Shown here: positions 7,683-14,539 of the stretch, piece by piece
Layout: each line of letters begins with the position of its first letter
Numbering within the stretch: the first letter of the stretch is position 1
Source: Ruminococcus sp. UBA3665
GTDB taxonomy: Bacteria > Bacillota > Clostridia > Oscillospirales > Ruminococcaceae
Reading direction: 5' to 3'
DNA: 15,540 bases
Assembly (NCBI GenBank): GCA_002373165.1
Contig: DFJS01000077.1
Coordinates: 1 to 15,540, forward strand
Notes under the pieces: model-generated
Databases searched by the model: none
What the model was told of the DNA's origin: nothing
What the model saw: the letters and a program-made list of their open reading frames with translations, nothing else
Translations under genes and position numbers: made by a program

Positions 7683-7717
7683 AGATTCTAGAAATAATAA
7701 GGAGAGGAGAATTTCTC

Positions 7718-8683
7718 ATGATTGAAGTCAGAAATCTGACAAAACATTATGGAGACAAAAAAGCCGTCAATGACATCAGTTTTACCGTTCATGACGGCGA
7801 AATTTTAGGCTTTCTGGGGCCTAACGGTGCCGGAAAATCCACTACGATGAATATGCTGACAGGTTATATTTCTTCTACTTCCGGTCAGGCACTCATCAAC
7901 GGCGTGGATATTCTGGAAGATCCCGTCAAAGCAAAATCCTATATCGGCTATCTGCCGGAAATTCCTCCGCTGTATGTGGATATGACAGTGCATTCGTACC
8001 TGAATTTTGTGTTTGACCTGAAAAAATGCAGGCTTCCCAGAAGATCGCATTTAAAAGATGTACTGACACTTTGTAAAATTGCCGATGTTGAAAACAGAAT
8101 TATCAAGAATTTATCCAAAGGCTATAAACAGCGCGTGGGGCTGGCACAGGCACTGATCGGCAATCCGCCGGTTTTAATTCTGGATGAACCTACTGTCGGC
8201 CTTGACCCGAAACAAATGGTCGAAATCAGGACTCTAATCAAAAGACTGGGGAAAAATCATACTGTAATTCTTTCTTCGCATATTCTTTCTGAAATTCAGG
8301 CCGTATGCGACAGAGTCATTATTATCAATCACGGCGTTGTCGCCGCGGATGATACGGCAACCAATCTTTCCAATAAAGTCACAACAGACCATAGAATCAT
8401 GGCAAGAATTGACGGCCAGCGCGCCGAAATCCTTCAGGCTGTCCGCGCTCTGCCCGGCATTAAATACATCCGCGCCGATATGGAACGCGAACCTGGTATT
8501 TATGAATACGAAATCGAGGCAGACCCCGGCATTGATATCCGCCGCGATATCAACCGCATTGCACGGGAGCATGAATGGGATATTCTTACTCTGAAAACAA
8601 TGGAAATGACTCTGGAAGATATCTTCCTGAAAATTACAATGGGCGAAAATATTCAGCTTGCCCAGAAAGGAGACGAAAAATAA
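7718..8683 (+). CDS. ABC transporter ATP-binding protein, GldA/CcmA type
   Basis: This 321-residue ATPase should energise the permease encoded next to it. It has Walker A GPNGAGKST (34-42), the ABC signature LSKGY (132-136), Walker B VLILDEP (152-158), the D-loop VGLDP, and the switch histidine in SSH (186-188). The catalytic Glu after Walker B is intact. A C-terminal extension of about 100 residues follows the nucleotide-binding domain and ends in a TLEDIFLKIT motif, common in ABC-2 type ATPases. AAGGAGAGGAG at 7699-7709 gives a strong start at 7718. Its stop codon overlaps the permease ATG (TAATG). The following GldG-like and DUF4340 genes place it in the Gld-type group. It is probably an exporter or membrane-remodelling ATPase; the substrate is unknown. 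Confidence 0.93.
   Translation: MIEVRNLTKHYGDKKAVNDISFTVHDGEILGFLGPNGAGKSTTMNMLTGYISSTSGQALINGVDILEDPVKAKSYIGYLPEIPPLYVDMTVHSYLNFVFDLKKCRLPRRSHLKDVLTLCKIADVENRIIKNLSKGYKQRVGLAQALIGNPPVLILDEPTVGLDPKQMVEIRTLIKRLGKNHTVILSSHILSEIQAVCDRVIIINHGVVAADDTATNLSNKVTTDHRIMARIDGQRAEILQAVRALPGIKYIRADMEREPGIYEYEIEADPGIDIRRDINRIAREHEWDILTLKTMEMTLEDIFLKITMGENIQLAQKGDEK
8666..8672 (+). promoter_or_regulatory. Ribosome binding site that fixes the permease start
   Basis: AAAGGAG lies ten bases before the ATG at 8683. This selects 8683 over the upstream in-frame ATG at 8575, which would add 36 hydrophilic residues read in another frame across the end of the ATPase gene. Confidence 0.85.
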
Positions 8684-9387
8684 TGGGTGCTATTTATCGC
8701 AGAGAAATCGGCGCATTTTTTTCGTCGAGCATTGCCTATATTTTTCTGGCAGTGTTTTATATTTTCTCCGGTTTGTTTTTTTCGCTGGATAATATTACAG
8801 TAGGTTCGACAAATTTATCCGGCGTTTTTTCCACTTTATTTTTCATCAGCATTTTTCTGATTCCCATTCTGACAATGCGTCTGTTCAGTGAAGAGAAAAA
8901 ACAAAGAACCGAACAGGGACTTCTGACAGCTCCTGTTTCGCTGACAGGCATTGTGCTGGGAAAGTATTTTGCAGCCCTGACCATGTTTCTGATTGCTGTC
9001 AGCATTGTGTTTCTGTACGGGCTGATTCTGAGTTTATACGGTTCTGTGGCATGGCTGACGCTGATTGCCAATTATCTGGCTGTAATTCTTGTCGGCGCGG
9101 CATTTATTGCCATCGGATTGTTTGTTTCATCCCTGACCGAAAATCAGGTCGTGGCGGCAGTCGGCGGCATTGTCTGCCTTGCCATGCTGTTCCTGATTGA
9201 TGTAGTAGCATCGTTTGTAAAAATCGGCTGGCTTCAGAGTCTGCTGTACGATTTGTCTTTCTATACCAGATATTATGAATTTACCTGCGGCATTTTTAAT
9301 CTTTCCAGTGTGCTGTTCTATCTTAGTACGGCAGTATTATTCAATTTCTTCACTGTGAGAGTATTCGAGAAACGCCGCTGGAGCTAA
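8683..9387 (+). CDS. ABC-2 type permease, GldF-like
   Basis: The 234-residue integral membrane subunit starts at 8683 with MGAIYRREIGAFF. Six hydrophobic segments can be seen, roughly at residues 8-33, 45-66, 88-115, 123-150, 154-178 and 203-225, which is the normal count for ABC-2 permeases. Between the second and third segments lies the cytoplasmic stretch MRLFSEEKKQRTEQGLL, a conserved element of this family that contacts the ATPase. A short basic tail (EKRRWS) ends the protein. It overlaps the ATPase stop by one base and is followed after 13 bp by the GldG-like gene, so the four genes form one unit. The family is clear; the transported molecule is not. Confidence 0.9.
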   Translation: MGAIYRREIGAFFSSSIAYIFLAVFYIFSGLFFSLDNITVGSTNLSGVFSTLFFISIFLIPILTMRLFSEEKKQRTEQGLLTAPVSLTGIVLGKYFAALTMFLIAVSIVFLYGLILSLYGSVAWLTLIANYLAVILVGAAFIAIGLFVSSLTENQVVAAVGGIVCLAMLFLIDVVASFVKIGWLQSLLYDLSFYTRYYEFTCGIFNLSSVLFYLSTAVLFNFFTVRVFEKRRWS

Positions 9388-9400
9388 GGAGGCAGATGTC

Positions 9401-11023
9401 ATGGCAGATTTGGAAAAAAATCCGGAAACACAGCCGGAAGAAAAAAAATCCCCCGAAAAACCAAAAAAAGAAAAGAAAAAATTAAGTGCCGCCAAATTAA
9501 AAAAACTCAAATACGGCGGCATTGCTACGGCAATTACCTGTGCCGTTGTGGCAGCAGTGATTCTGCTGAATGTTCTTGTCAGCGTTCTGGTTGAAAAATA
9601 TCCGCTGAAACTGGATCTTACCGAAGATGCAAAATATGAAATTTCCGAAGAAAGCATCAGCTATCTGAAATCTCTGAATCAGGATGTCAATTTTACTGTC
9701 CTGATGGCAGAAAGCAATTTTCAGACAAGCGGCGAATCCCTCAAGATGGTATCGGAACTGCTGGAAAGATATACACAGTATTCCGGTAAAATTCATCTGA
9801 GTTATATTGACCCTTCTACCAATCCGGATATTGTCAATCAATATCAGGCAAATTATTCCGCATCTCTCACAGAAGGCGATATTATTATCTCCAACGCTGC
9901 CGATGAGTCTAAATTAAGAGTTGTCAAAATAGGCAATCTGTTTGATTACGATCAGCAGAAATATATGCAGTATTATTACGGTCAGGGAACGCTGGAAGAT
10001 GCCATCACGGGCTTTTCCGGCGAACAGAATCTGACTTCGGCACTCATGAATGTAACTGATGCCGACCCCGTTACTGTCGGCGTGATTTCCATGGCAAACG
10101 GTCAGCCGATTTATAATACCCAGTTCAGCGGCAGTCCGCTGAATGCGCTGGCTAATACACTCTATAAAAACGGCTATAATATCGAAGAAATTGACCTGTA
10201 TACTGATGAATTCGATACTGAAAAATTCGATATGCTGCTGCTGCCCGCGCCGGTCAATGACCTGACCGCAAACGGAATTGACAAGCTTTCTGCTTTTCTG
10301 TATAATCAGGGCAATTATGACAGAGATCTGGTCTATATTCCCGGATTTATCCGTGCAGATACGCCTAATCTTGACGAATTTCTGGAAACATGGGGCATTC
10401 AGGTGACAAATAATCTGGTGCTGGAAGGCGATTCCAGTGCCGCACAGCAGGTTGCGCTGTCTGTCAGCACAGGTGCTGTATCCGTCCCGGTTGCAGTAAT
10501 CGCCGAGGAAACTTACAGTGCCGGTCTGCCGAATACCGCTCTGCCGATTGCCGCGCCGCTGTGCCGTTCCATCAATTTGTTATGGGATTCCAAAACAAGC
10601 GGTATTACTACGGCTCTGCTGAAAAGTTCCGATTCTGTCTATTTCAGCGAAATGGGCAAAGATACCAGTGAGGCAGATAAAACTCCGGTCGGTTCGCAGA
10701 TTATTGCCGCAGTCACTTCCAGAAAAAATATTGAAAATAATATCACACATGACAGCAATATCCTGGTACTTGGTTCTATGATGCTGTGTGATGCCAATCT
10801 GATGCAGGATGCTTCTTATAATAATGCACAGTATCTGGTTACTGTGATGAACCATCTGGCCGGAAAAGATAATAATCTTGTCATTGCCTCTAAAAATCTG
10901 ACCAAACAGACTATTACCATTACAACAGCAGGTGTGCGGGGCATTCATTTCTTTGTATTTGCAATTCCTTCCGCTGTGGCCGCTGTCGGCGTTCTGGTAT
11001 TCTTAAGGAGAAGAAACAAATGA
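9401..11023 (+). CDS. GldG-like ABC system auxiliary membrane protein
   Basis: A 540-residue protein resembling the GldG / ABC_transp_aux family, whose members accompany Gld-type ATPases and permeases. It starts with about 38 cytoplasmic residues very rich in Lys, Glu and Pro. A membrane helix (about 39-62) and the typical juxtamembrane segment LKLDLTEDAKYEISEESISYLKSL follow. A large extracytoplasmic region contains PVTVGVISMANGQ and DMLLLPAPVNDLTANGIDKL, the core of the auxiliary domain. A second helix near the C-terminus (about 513-534) ends in the stop-transfer RRRNK. AAGGAGG at 9386-9392 supports the start. It overlaps the DUF4340 gene by four bases. The homologue is needed for gliding and secretion in Bacteroidetes; no such role should be assumed here. 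Confidence 0.85.
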   Translation: MADLEKNPETQPEEKKSPEKPKKEKKKLSAAKLKKLKYGGIATAITCAVVAAVILLNVLVSVLVEKYPLKLDLTEDAKYEISEESISYLKSLNQDVNFTVLMAESNFQTSGESLKMVSELLERYTQYSGKIHLSYIDPSTNPDIVNQYQANYSASLTEGDIIISNAADESKLRVVKIGNLFDYDQQKYMQYYYGQGTLEDAITGFSGEQNLTSALMNVTDADPVTVGVISMANGQPIYNTQFSGSPLNALANTLYKNGYNIEEIDLYTDEFDTEKFDMLLLPAPVNDLTANGIDKLSAFLYNQGNYDRDLVYIPGFIRADTPNLDEFLETWGIQVTNNLVLEGDSSAAQQVALSVSTGAVSVPVAVIAEETYSAGLPNTALPIAAPLCRSINLLWDSKTSGITTALLKSSDSVYFSEMGKDTSEADKTPVGSQIIAAVTSRKNIENNITHDSNILVLGSMMLCDANLMQDASYNNAQYLVTVMNHLAGKDNNLVIASKNLTKQTITITTAGVRGIHFFVFAIPSAVAAVGVLVFLRRRNK

Positions 11024-12624
11024 GTGAGAAAAAGTTTTCACAGCAGCAGGATACAGAAGACAGTCAGGCCGGTATGGATACGTTCTTTGCAGATGCCCCT
11101 GTGACAGTCAGCGAAAATCCTGAAAAAAAAGGACTTTCTAAAAATATCAGAACTCTGATCGCCGCCGTTGCGGCACTCGTGATTCTGGGCGGTGCACTGA
11201 CGGCTGTCCTGCTCCTGAATCCCGGTCCGGAAGAAGAAACTGATTCTGTCGATGTCAGTTCGCTGGCCAATCAGCTGCTCGATGACGAAGACAAAGCCAT
11301 TCTGCTGAATGACGAATCAGCTGACGATCTGACTGAAATTCAGATCTCCAATACAGACCAGTTCCGTGTCTACCAGATGGCCGACAAAACTGAGGATACA
11401 GATGCTGTCTATACGATAGAAGGCTATGAATCCATTCCGTTGGATAAAGACTATCTTTCCACGCTTGTCAAGAATGCAAGCAGTCTTTCCGCCGATCAGC
11501 TGATTGAAGAAAATCCGGAAGATCTCGCAAAATACGGACTGAGCACTCCTGCGGCCGATGTTGTCATGCATTATCGTGACGGTACGGATTTTGCATTTTC
11601 TGTCGGCAGTGTTTCGCCAATGGACAGCACCAAAACTTACTGCGCCGTCAACGGCAGTGTCTATCTGATTAAAACTTCCCTGATGGCAAATTATCAGAAA
11701 AATATCAACTTTTTCTTTTCTACTGTCATTCTGGAAAAGCCGGCGGATGATCAGTATCCGATTGTGGAATCCCTGAGAGTACAGAGAAAAAATCTGGATT
11801 ATGATCTCTATATGGAATATGCTTATGAAAATGTAGAAGATACTTCTGTCGGGGGCACTGCTGCAACACATGTGCTAAGAGAACCCGTATTTGCATATCT
11901 GAATGTAGAAAAATCTTCTGATATCACAAACGGCATGTTCGGACTGACTGCTGCCGAAATCGCGGCAATTCATCCTTCTGAAGAAGAAATTGAAAATGCC
12001 GGGCTGAATGACCCGTTCTGTACTGTGACAATGTCCTGTGATGACGGAAATACCTATGTTTTAAAATTCGGAAATACCTATACAACGGCATCCGGTTCGA
12101 CTGCATATTATACACTTCTGGAGGGTACAGATATTCTGTATGGGGTCGCCGATACCCGCGCCGTCTGGACAACGGTTCAGCCGGGAGATATTACTTCTGC
12201 TAATATTTTCGGCACATATGTCTGGAATATCGCCCGGCTGGATGTCACTGCCGGAGATGAAAAACTCGCTTTTGCCGGCCAGGGTACAAATCAGGATGAT
12301 TATATCGTCACCAAAAACGGACAGGAATGCGATACGGAACGCTTCCGGCTGTTCTATAAATTCCTGCTGTATATCTACGGCGAAGAATTATTCCTGGATA
12401 TGGAGCTTCCTGATCATGCGCCGGATGCCGAAGTGCACCTTGCAACCCAGAACGGAAGGGAAGATTATACAATTTCTTTCTACCGGCTGTCGGGGCTGAC
12501 TTCTATGATTGCAGTGGATGGTGTGCCCACTTATAAAATACGTTCCTCCTGTGTAGATACGGTTCTGCACAATATTGAAATATTCGATAATCCCGATGAA
12601 GATTTTATCATGACATGGCAGTGA
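11020..12624 (+). CDS. DUF4340 domain membrane-anchored protein
   Basis: A 534-residue protein with a cytoplasmic N-terminus of about 43 residues, one membrane helix (about 44-66) and a large outward-facing region. Two features match DUF4340 proteins commonly encoded beside GldG-like genes: SADQLIEENPEDLAKYGL followed by STPAADV, and a repeated arrangement in which short beta-rich blocks begin with phrases such as FAFSVGS and YVLKFGN. The second half repeats the pattern, including AIHPSEEEIENAGLNDP. It starts in an ATGA overlap with the GldG-like gene, with AAGGAG at 11005-11010. The function of DUF4340 is not established. Genetic linkage suggests it works with the ABC subunits at the membrane surface. 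Confidence 0.82.
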   Translation: MSEKKFSQQQDTEDSQAGMDTFFADAPVTVSENPEKKGLSKNIRTLIAAVAALVILGGALTAVLLLNPGPEEETDSVDVSSLANQLLDDEDKAILLNDESADDLTEIQISNTDQFRVYQMADKTEDTDAVYTIEGYESIPLDKDYLSTLVKNASSLSADQLIEENPEDLAKYGLSTPAADVVMHYRDGTDFAFSVGSVSPMDSTKTYCAVNGSVYLIKTSLMANYQKNINFFFSTVILEKPADDQYPIVESLRVQRKNLDYDLYMEYAYENVEDTSVGGTAATHVLREPVFAYLNVEKSSDITNGMFGLTAAEIAAIHPSEEEIENAGLNDPFCTVTMSCDDGNTYVLKFGNTYTTASGSTAYYTLLEGTDILYGVADTRAVWTTVQPGDITSANIFGTYVWNIARLDVTAGDEKLAFAGQGTNQDDYIVTKNGQECDTERFRLFYKFLLYIYGEELFLDMELPDHAPDAEVHLATQNGREDYTISFYRLSGLTSMIAVDGVPTYKIRSSCVDTVLHNIEIFDNPDEDFIMTWQ

Positions 12625-12663
12625 TTTTTTCTGCTGTGCCGTACAGAAAGGAGTTAATTTATT

Positions 12664-12924
12664 ATGATGATGTATAAGAATTACCCCATTGTCCGCAAAG
12701 AAAATGAAATTTATTTCGGCTATATGAGTGACCCCTATGTGGTGTACCTCAAAATAGAACAAGCACAGAAACAGCAGGATCTTATCGTTTCCAAAAGCAT
12801 TAAAATCTATCAGATGTCTACCGATCTGGAACATCCTGATATTAAAAAACAGGCGGAACGTGATAATCTCTATGAAGCACTGGATGTCGCTCTTGCATGG
12901 CTGAACCGTGCGAACCATTCCTGA
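12664..12924 (+). CDS. Small soluble hypothetical protein (86 aa)
   Basis: I cannot assign a family. The sequence starts with MMMYKNYPIVRKENEIYFGY, then MSDPYVVYLKIEQAQ, and ends in a helix EALDVALAWLNRA; no membrane segment or signal is present. It looks like a small alpha/beta protein. AAAGGAG at 12647-12653 lies ten bases before the first of three consecutive ATG codons. The gap after the DUF4340 gene is 39 bp. There TTTCTG (12628-12633) can pair with CAGAAA (12644-12649), so a weak hairpin could cover the first bases of the ribosome binding site. It is followed after 18 bp by the cyclophilin gene. Coding status is well supported by the ribosome binding site and packing; function is open. 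Confidence 0.75.
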   Translation: MMMYKNYPIVRKENEIYFGYMSDPYVVYLKIEQAQKQQDLIVSKSIKIYQMSTDLEHPDIKKQAERDNLYEALDVALAWLNRANHS

Positions 12925-12942
12925 AAGGAGTTTTTATCTGCT

Positions 12943-13629
12943 ATGAAGAAAAAATTACTCATTTGTGCACTTATGACCCTCGCATTGTTCACAGGATGCG
13001 GACAGTCTACAGAAAATAATTCCGCTGAAACTTCTCCGGCCGCTGCGGAAGCGGCTCCTGCACAGGATAACAGCACGGCAGGCGAAAATTCTGCCCCCGT
13101 TTCTGATGATAATATCATCGTCATGACACTTTATCCCGATGTTGCTCCCATTACCTGCGAAAATTTTGAATCGCTTGTTTCTCAGGGCTTTTATAACGGT
13201 CTGACATTCCACAGAGTTATCAACGACTTTATGGCACAGGGCGGCGACCCCCTGGGAACAGGCACAGGCGGCAGTGAACAGAAAATCAAAGGCGAATTCT
13301 CTTCCAATGGCGTGGAAAATACGCTTTCCCATCAGAGAGGCGTTGTCTCTATGGCCAGAAGTTCCGACCCTGACAGCGCATCCTGCCAGTTCTTTATCTG
13401 CTATACGGACTGCGCATTCCTGGACGGCAATTATGCCGCATTCGGCGAAGTCACACAGGGAATGGAAGTTGTGGATAACTTCCTGAATGTGCCGCGCTCA
13501 ATGGGCAATGACGGAGCGATTTCTGCACCCGATACGCCGATTGTCATGCAGGAAGTCAAAATGCTCGACCCTGACGAAAACGGCAATCCCAGAGTTCAGA
13601 TTACAATGGCGGATTTCCTGAATCAGTAA
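12943..13629 (+). CDS. Cyclophilin-type peptidyl-prolyl isomerase lipoprotein
   Basis: A 228-residue lipoprotein that should catalyse cis-trans isomerisation of prolyl bonds outside the membrane. A lysine-led signal peptide ends in the lipobox LFTGC with Cys19 as the lipidation site. A low-complexity Ala/Glu/Asn/Ser tether runs to about residue 55, and the cyclophilin domain follows. Active-site landmarks are present: FHRV with Arg91, FMAQGGDP with Gln99, GVVSMAR, SCQFFI, and LDGNYAAFGEV. The TMADFLNQ end forms a short extension. The ribosome binding site AAAGGAG (12924-12930) is rather far (12 bases) from the ATG. As the last gene of the ABC unit it may fold exported proteins or simply share the promoter. 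A strong terminator follows. Confidence 0.93.
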   Translation: MKKKLLICALMTLALFTGCGQSTENNSAETSPAAAEAAPAQDNSTAGENSAPVSDDNIIVMTLYPDVAPITCENFESLVSQGFYNGLTFHRVINDFMAQGGDPLGTGTGGSEQKIKGEFSSNGVENTLSHQRGVVSMARSSDPDSASCQFFICYTDCAFLDGNYAAFGEVTQGMEVVDNFLNVPRSMGNDGAISAPDTPIVMQEVKMLDPDENGNPRVQITMADFLNQ

Positions 13630-13653
13630 GCAGGCATGATGCTGTCATAAATA

Positions 13654-13688
13654 CCGCCCGGAGCAAAAGTTCCGGGCGGCGTTTTTTT
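13654..13688 (+). terminator. Rho-independent terminator of the ABC/cyclophilin operon
   Basis: CCGCCCGGA (13654-13662) pairs perfectly with TCCGGGCGG (13671-13679). The stem extends by a G-T and a C-G pair to an AAAA loop, giving 11 pairs. Seven T residues follow at 13682-13688. It lies 24 bp after the cyclophilin stop codon. Read on the other strand, the same hairpin ends in a T-poor sequence (TATTTATG), so it may only partly stop transcription coming from the leucine-rich repeat gene. Confidence 0.95.
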
Positions 13689-13709
13689 ATTTGATAATCG
13701 CGGAAAAAA

Positions 13710-14519
13710 TTATAATTTCTGGAACATGGTTGTCAAAGCAGTCTTGTCAAACGTTCCCACGGCTCCGCCGGCGAAACGGATTTTGATAATATTCAGATTC
13801 TGGCACTGATAAAACACATTTTCACCGATTTTGATATTCTGGGGAAGAGTAATTTCTTTCAGATTATTGCAGCAGGCGAAGGCACAGTCACGGATTGCCT
13901 CGACGCTGTCAGGAATTTCGATTGAAATCAGTTCTGTGCATCTTGCAAAAGCAGATTCTCCGATGATTTTTACCTGATCGGGAATGATAAATGTTTTTTC
14001 GCCTCCCAGGAAAGTTTGCAGTATTCCTTCATGCAGAATAAAACTGGCATTGATTACTCTGGAACCGGAAGCGGAATTTACATTTCTGTCTTTTTCGCTA
14101 AGAGACGGATTTTTTTTGTCTCTGTAAGTAATTCGAGTATCCGGAGGAAAGGCACTTGTTCCGAGTTTAATACCCTTTGGCAGAGAGACTTCTTTTAAAC
14201 TGGAACATCCCCAAAAAGCTGAATTATCGATAACTGTTACACTGTCCGGAATAGTTACAGTCGTAAGATCAAGACAGAAGGAAAAGGCACCGCCTTGGAT
14301 TTCTGTTACACTGTCCGGAATTTGCACAGAAGAAATCGAATGTTCACTGAATGCAAATTTTCCTATTACAGTAACCCAGGCCGGAATCACAACGTTGTTA
14401 TTGCTTCCGATATATCTGATTAATACATTGTATTCTATCTGAAATTCTTCATTTAGATTTTCTGAAAGTACCGAAGCTATTGAGCCCAAATAAGGATAAT
14501 TGTTTTTGCTTTTACCCAT
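13710..14519 (-). CDS. BspA-like leucine-rich repeat protein without signal peptide
   Basis: A 269-residue protein made of LRR_5 (BspA/Treponema pallidum type) repeats, recognisable by IPDSVTEIQGGAF, IPDSVTVIDNSAF and IPDSVEAIRDCAF. Two modules are visible, residues 26-124 and 160-246. Each opens with a cap of the form F-x-I/L, two to four residues, L-x-x-Y/F, then IP-x-x-V-x-x-IG-x-x-AF, and continues with further repeats. They are joined by a polar linker (125-159). No signal peptide, membrane helix or anchoring motif is visible, whereas many BspA-like proteins are exported. AAAGGCGG (positions 14526-14533, minus strand) precedes the ATG. It lies 20 bp downstream of carB on the same strand, so co-transcription is possible. 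A protein-binding role is likely for the fold; the partner is unknown. Confidence 0.85.
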   Translation of the reverse strand: MGKSKNNYPYLGSIASVLSENLNEEFQIEYNVLIRYIGSNNNVVIPAWVTVIGKFAFSEHSISSVQIPDSVTEIQGGAFSFCLDLTTVTIPDSVTVIDNSAFWGCSSLKEVSLPKGIKLGTSAFPPDTRITYRDKKNPSLSEKDRNVNSASGSRVINASFILHEGILQTFLGGEKTFIIPDQVKIIGESAFARCTELISIEIPDSVEAIRDCAFACCNNLKEITLPQNIKIGENVFYQCQNLNIIKIRFAGGAVGTFDKTALTTMFQKL

Positions 14520-14539
14520 TTTTAACCGCCTTTCTGAAT

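Noticed and set aside
8575..8682. Upstream in-frame start for the permease gene
   Set aside because: It would add 36 hydrophilic residues overlapping the ATPase gene. A good ribosome binding site (8666-8672) and TAATG junction support 8683.
13654..13688. Hairpin as part of a repeat element or attachment site
   Set aside because: The perfect GC-rich stem with AAAA loop and T7 tract just after a stop codon is a standard intrinsic terminator.
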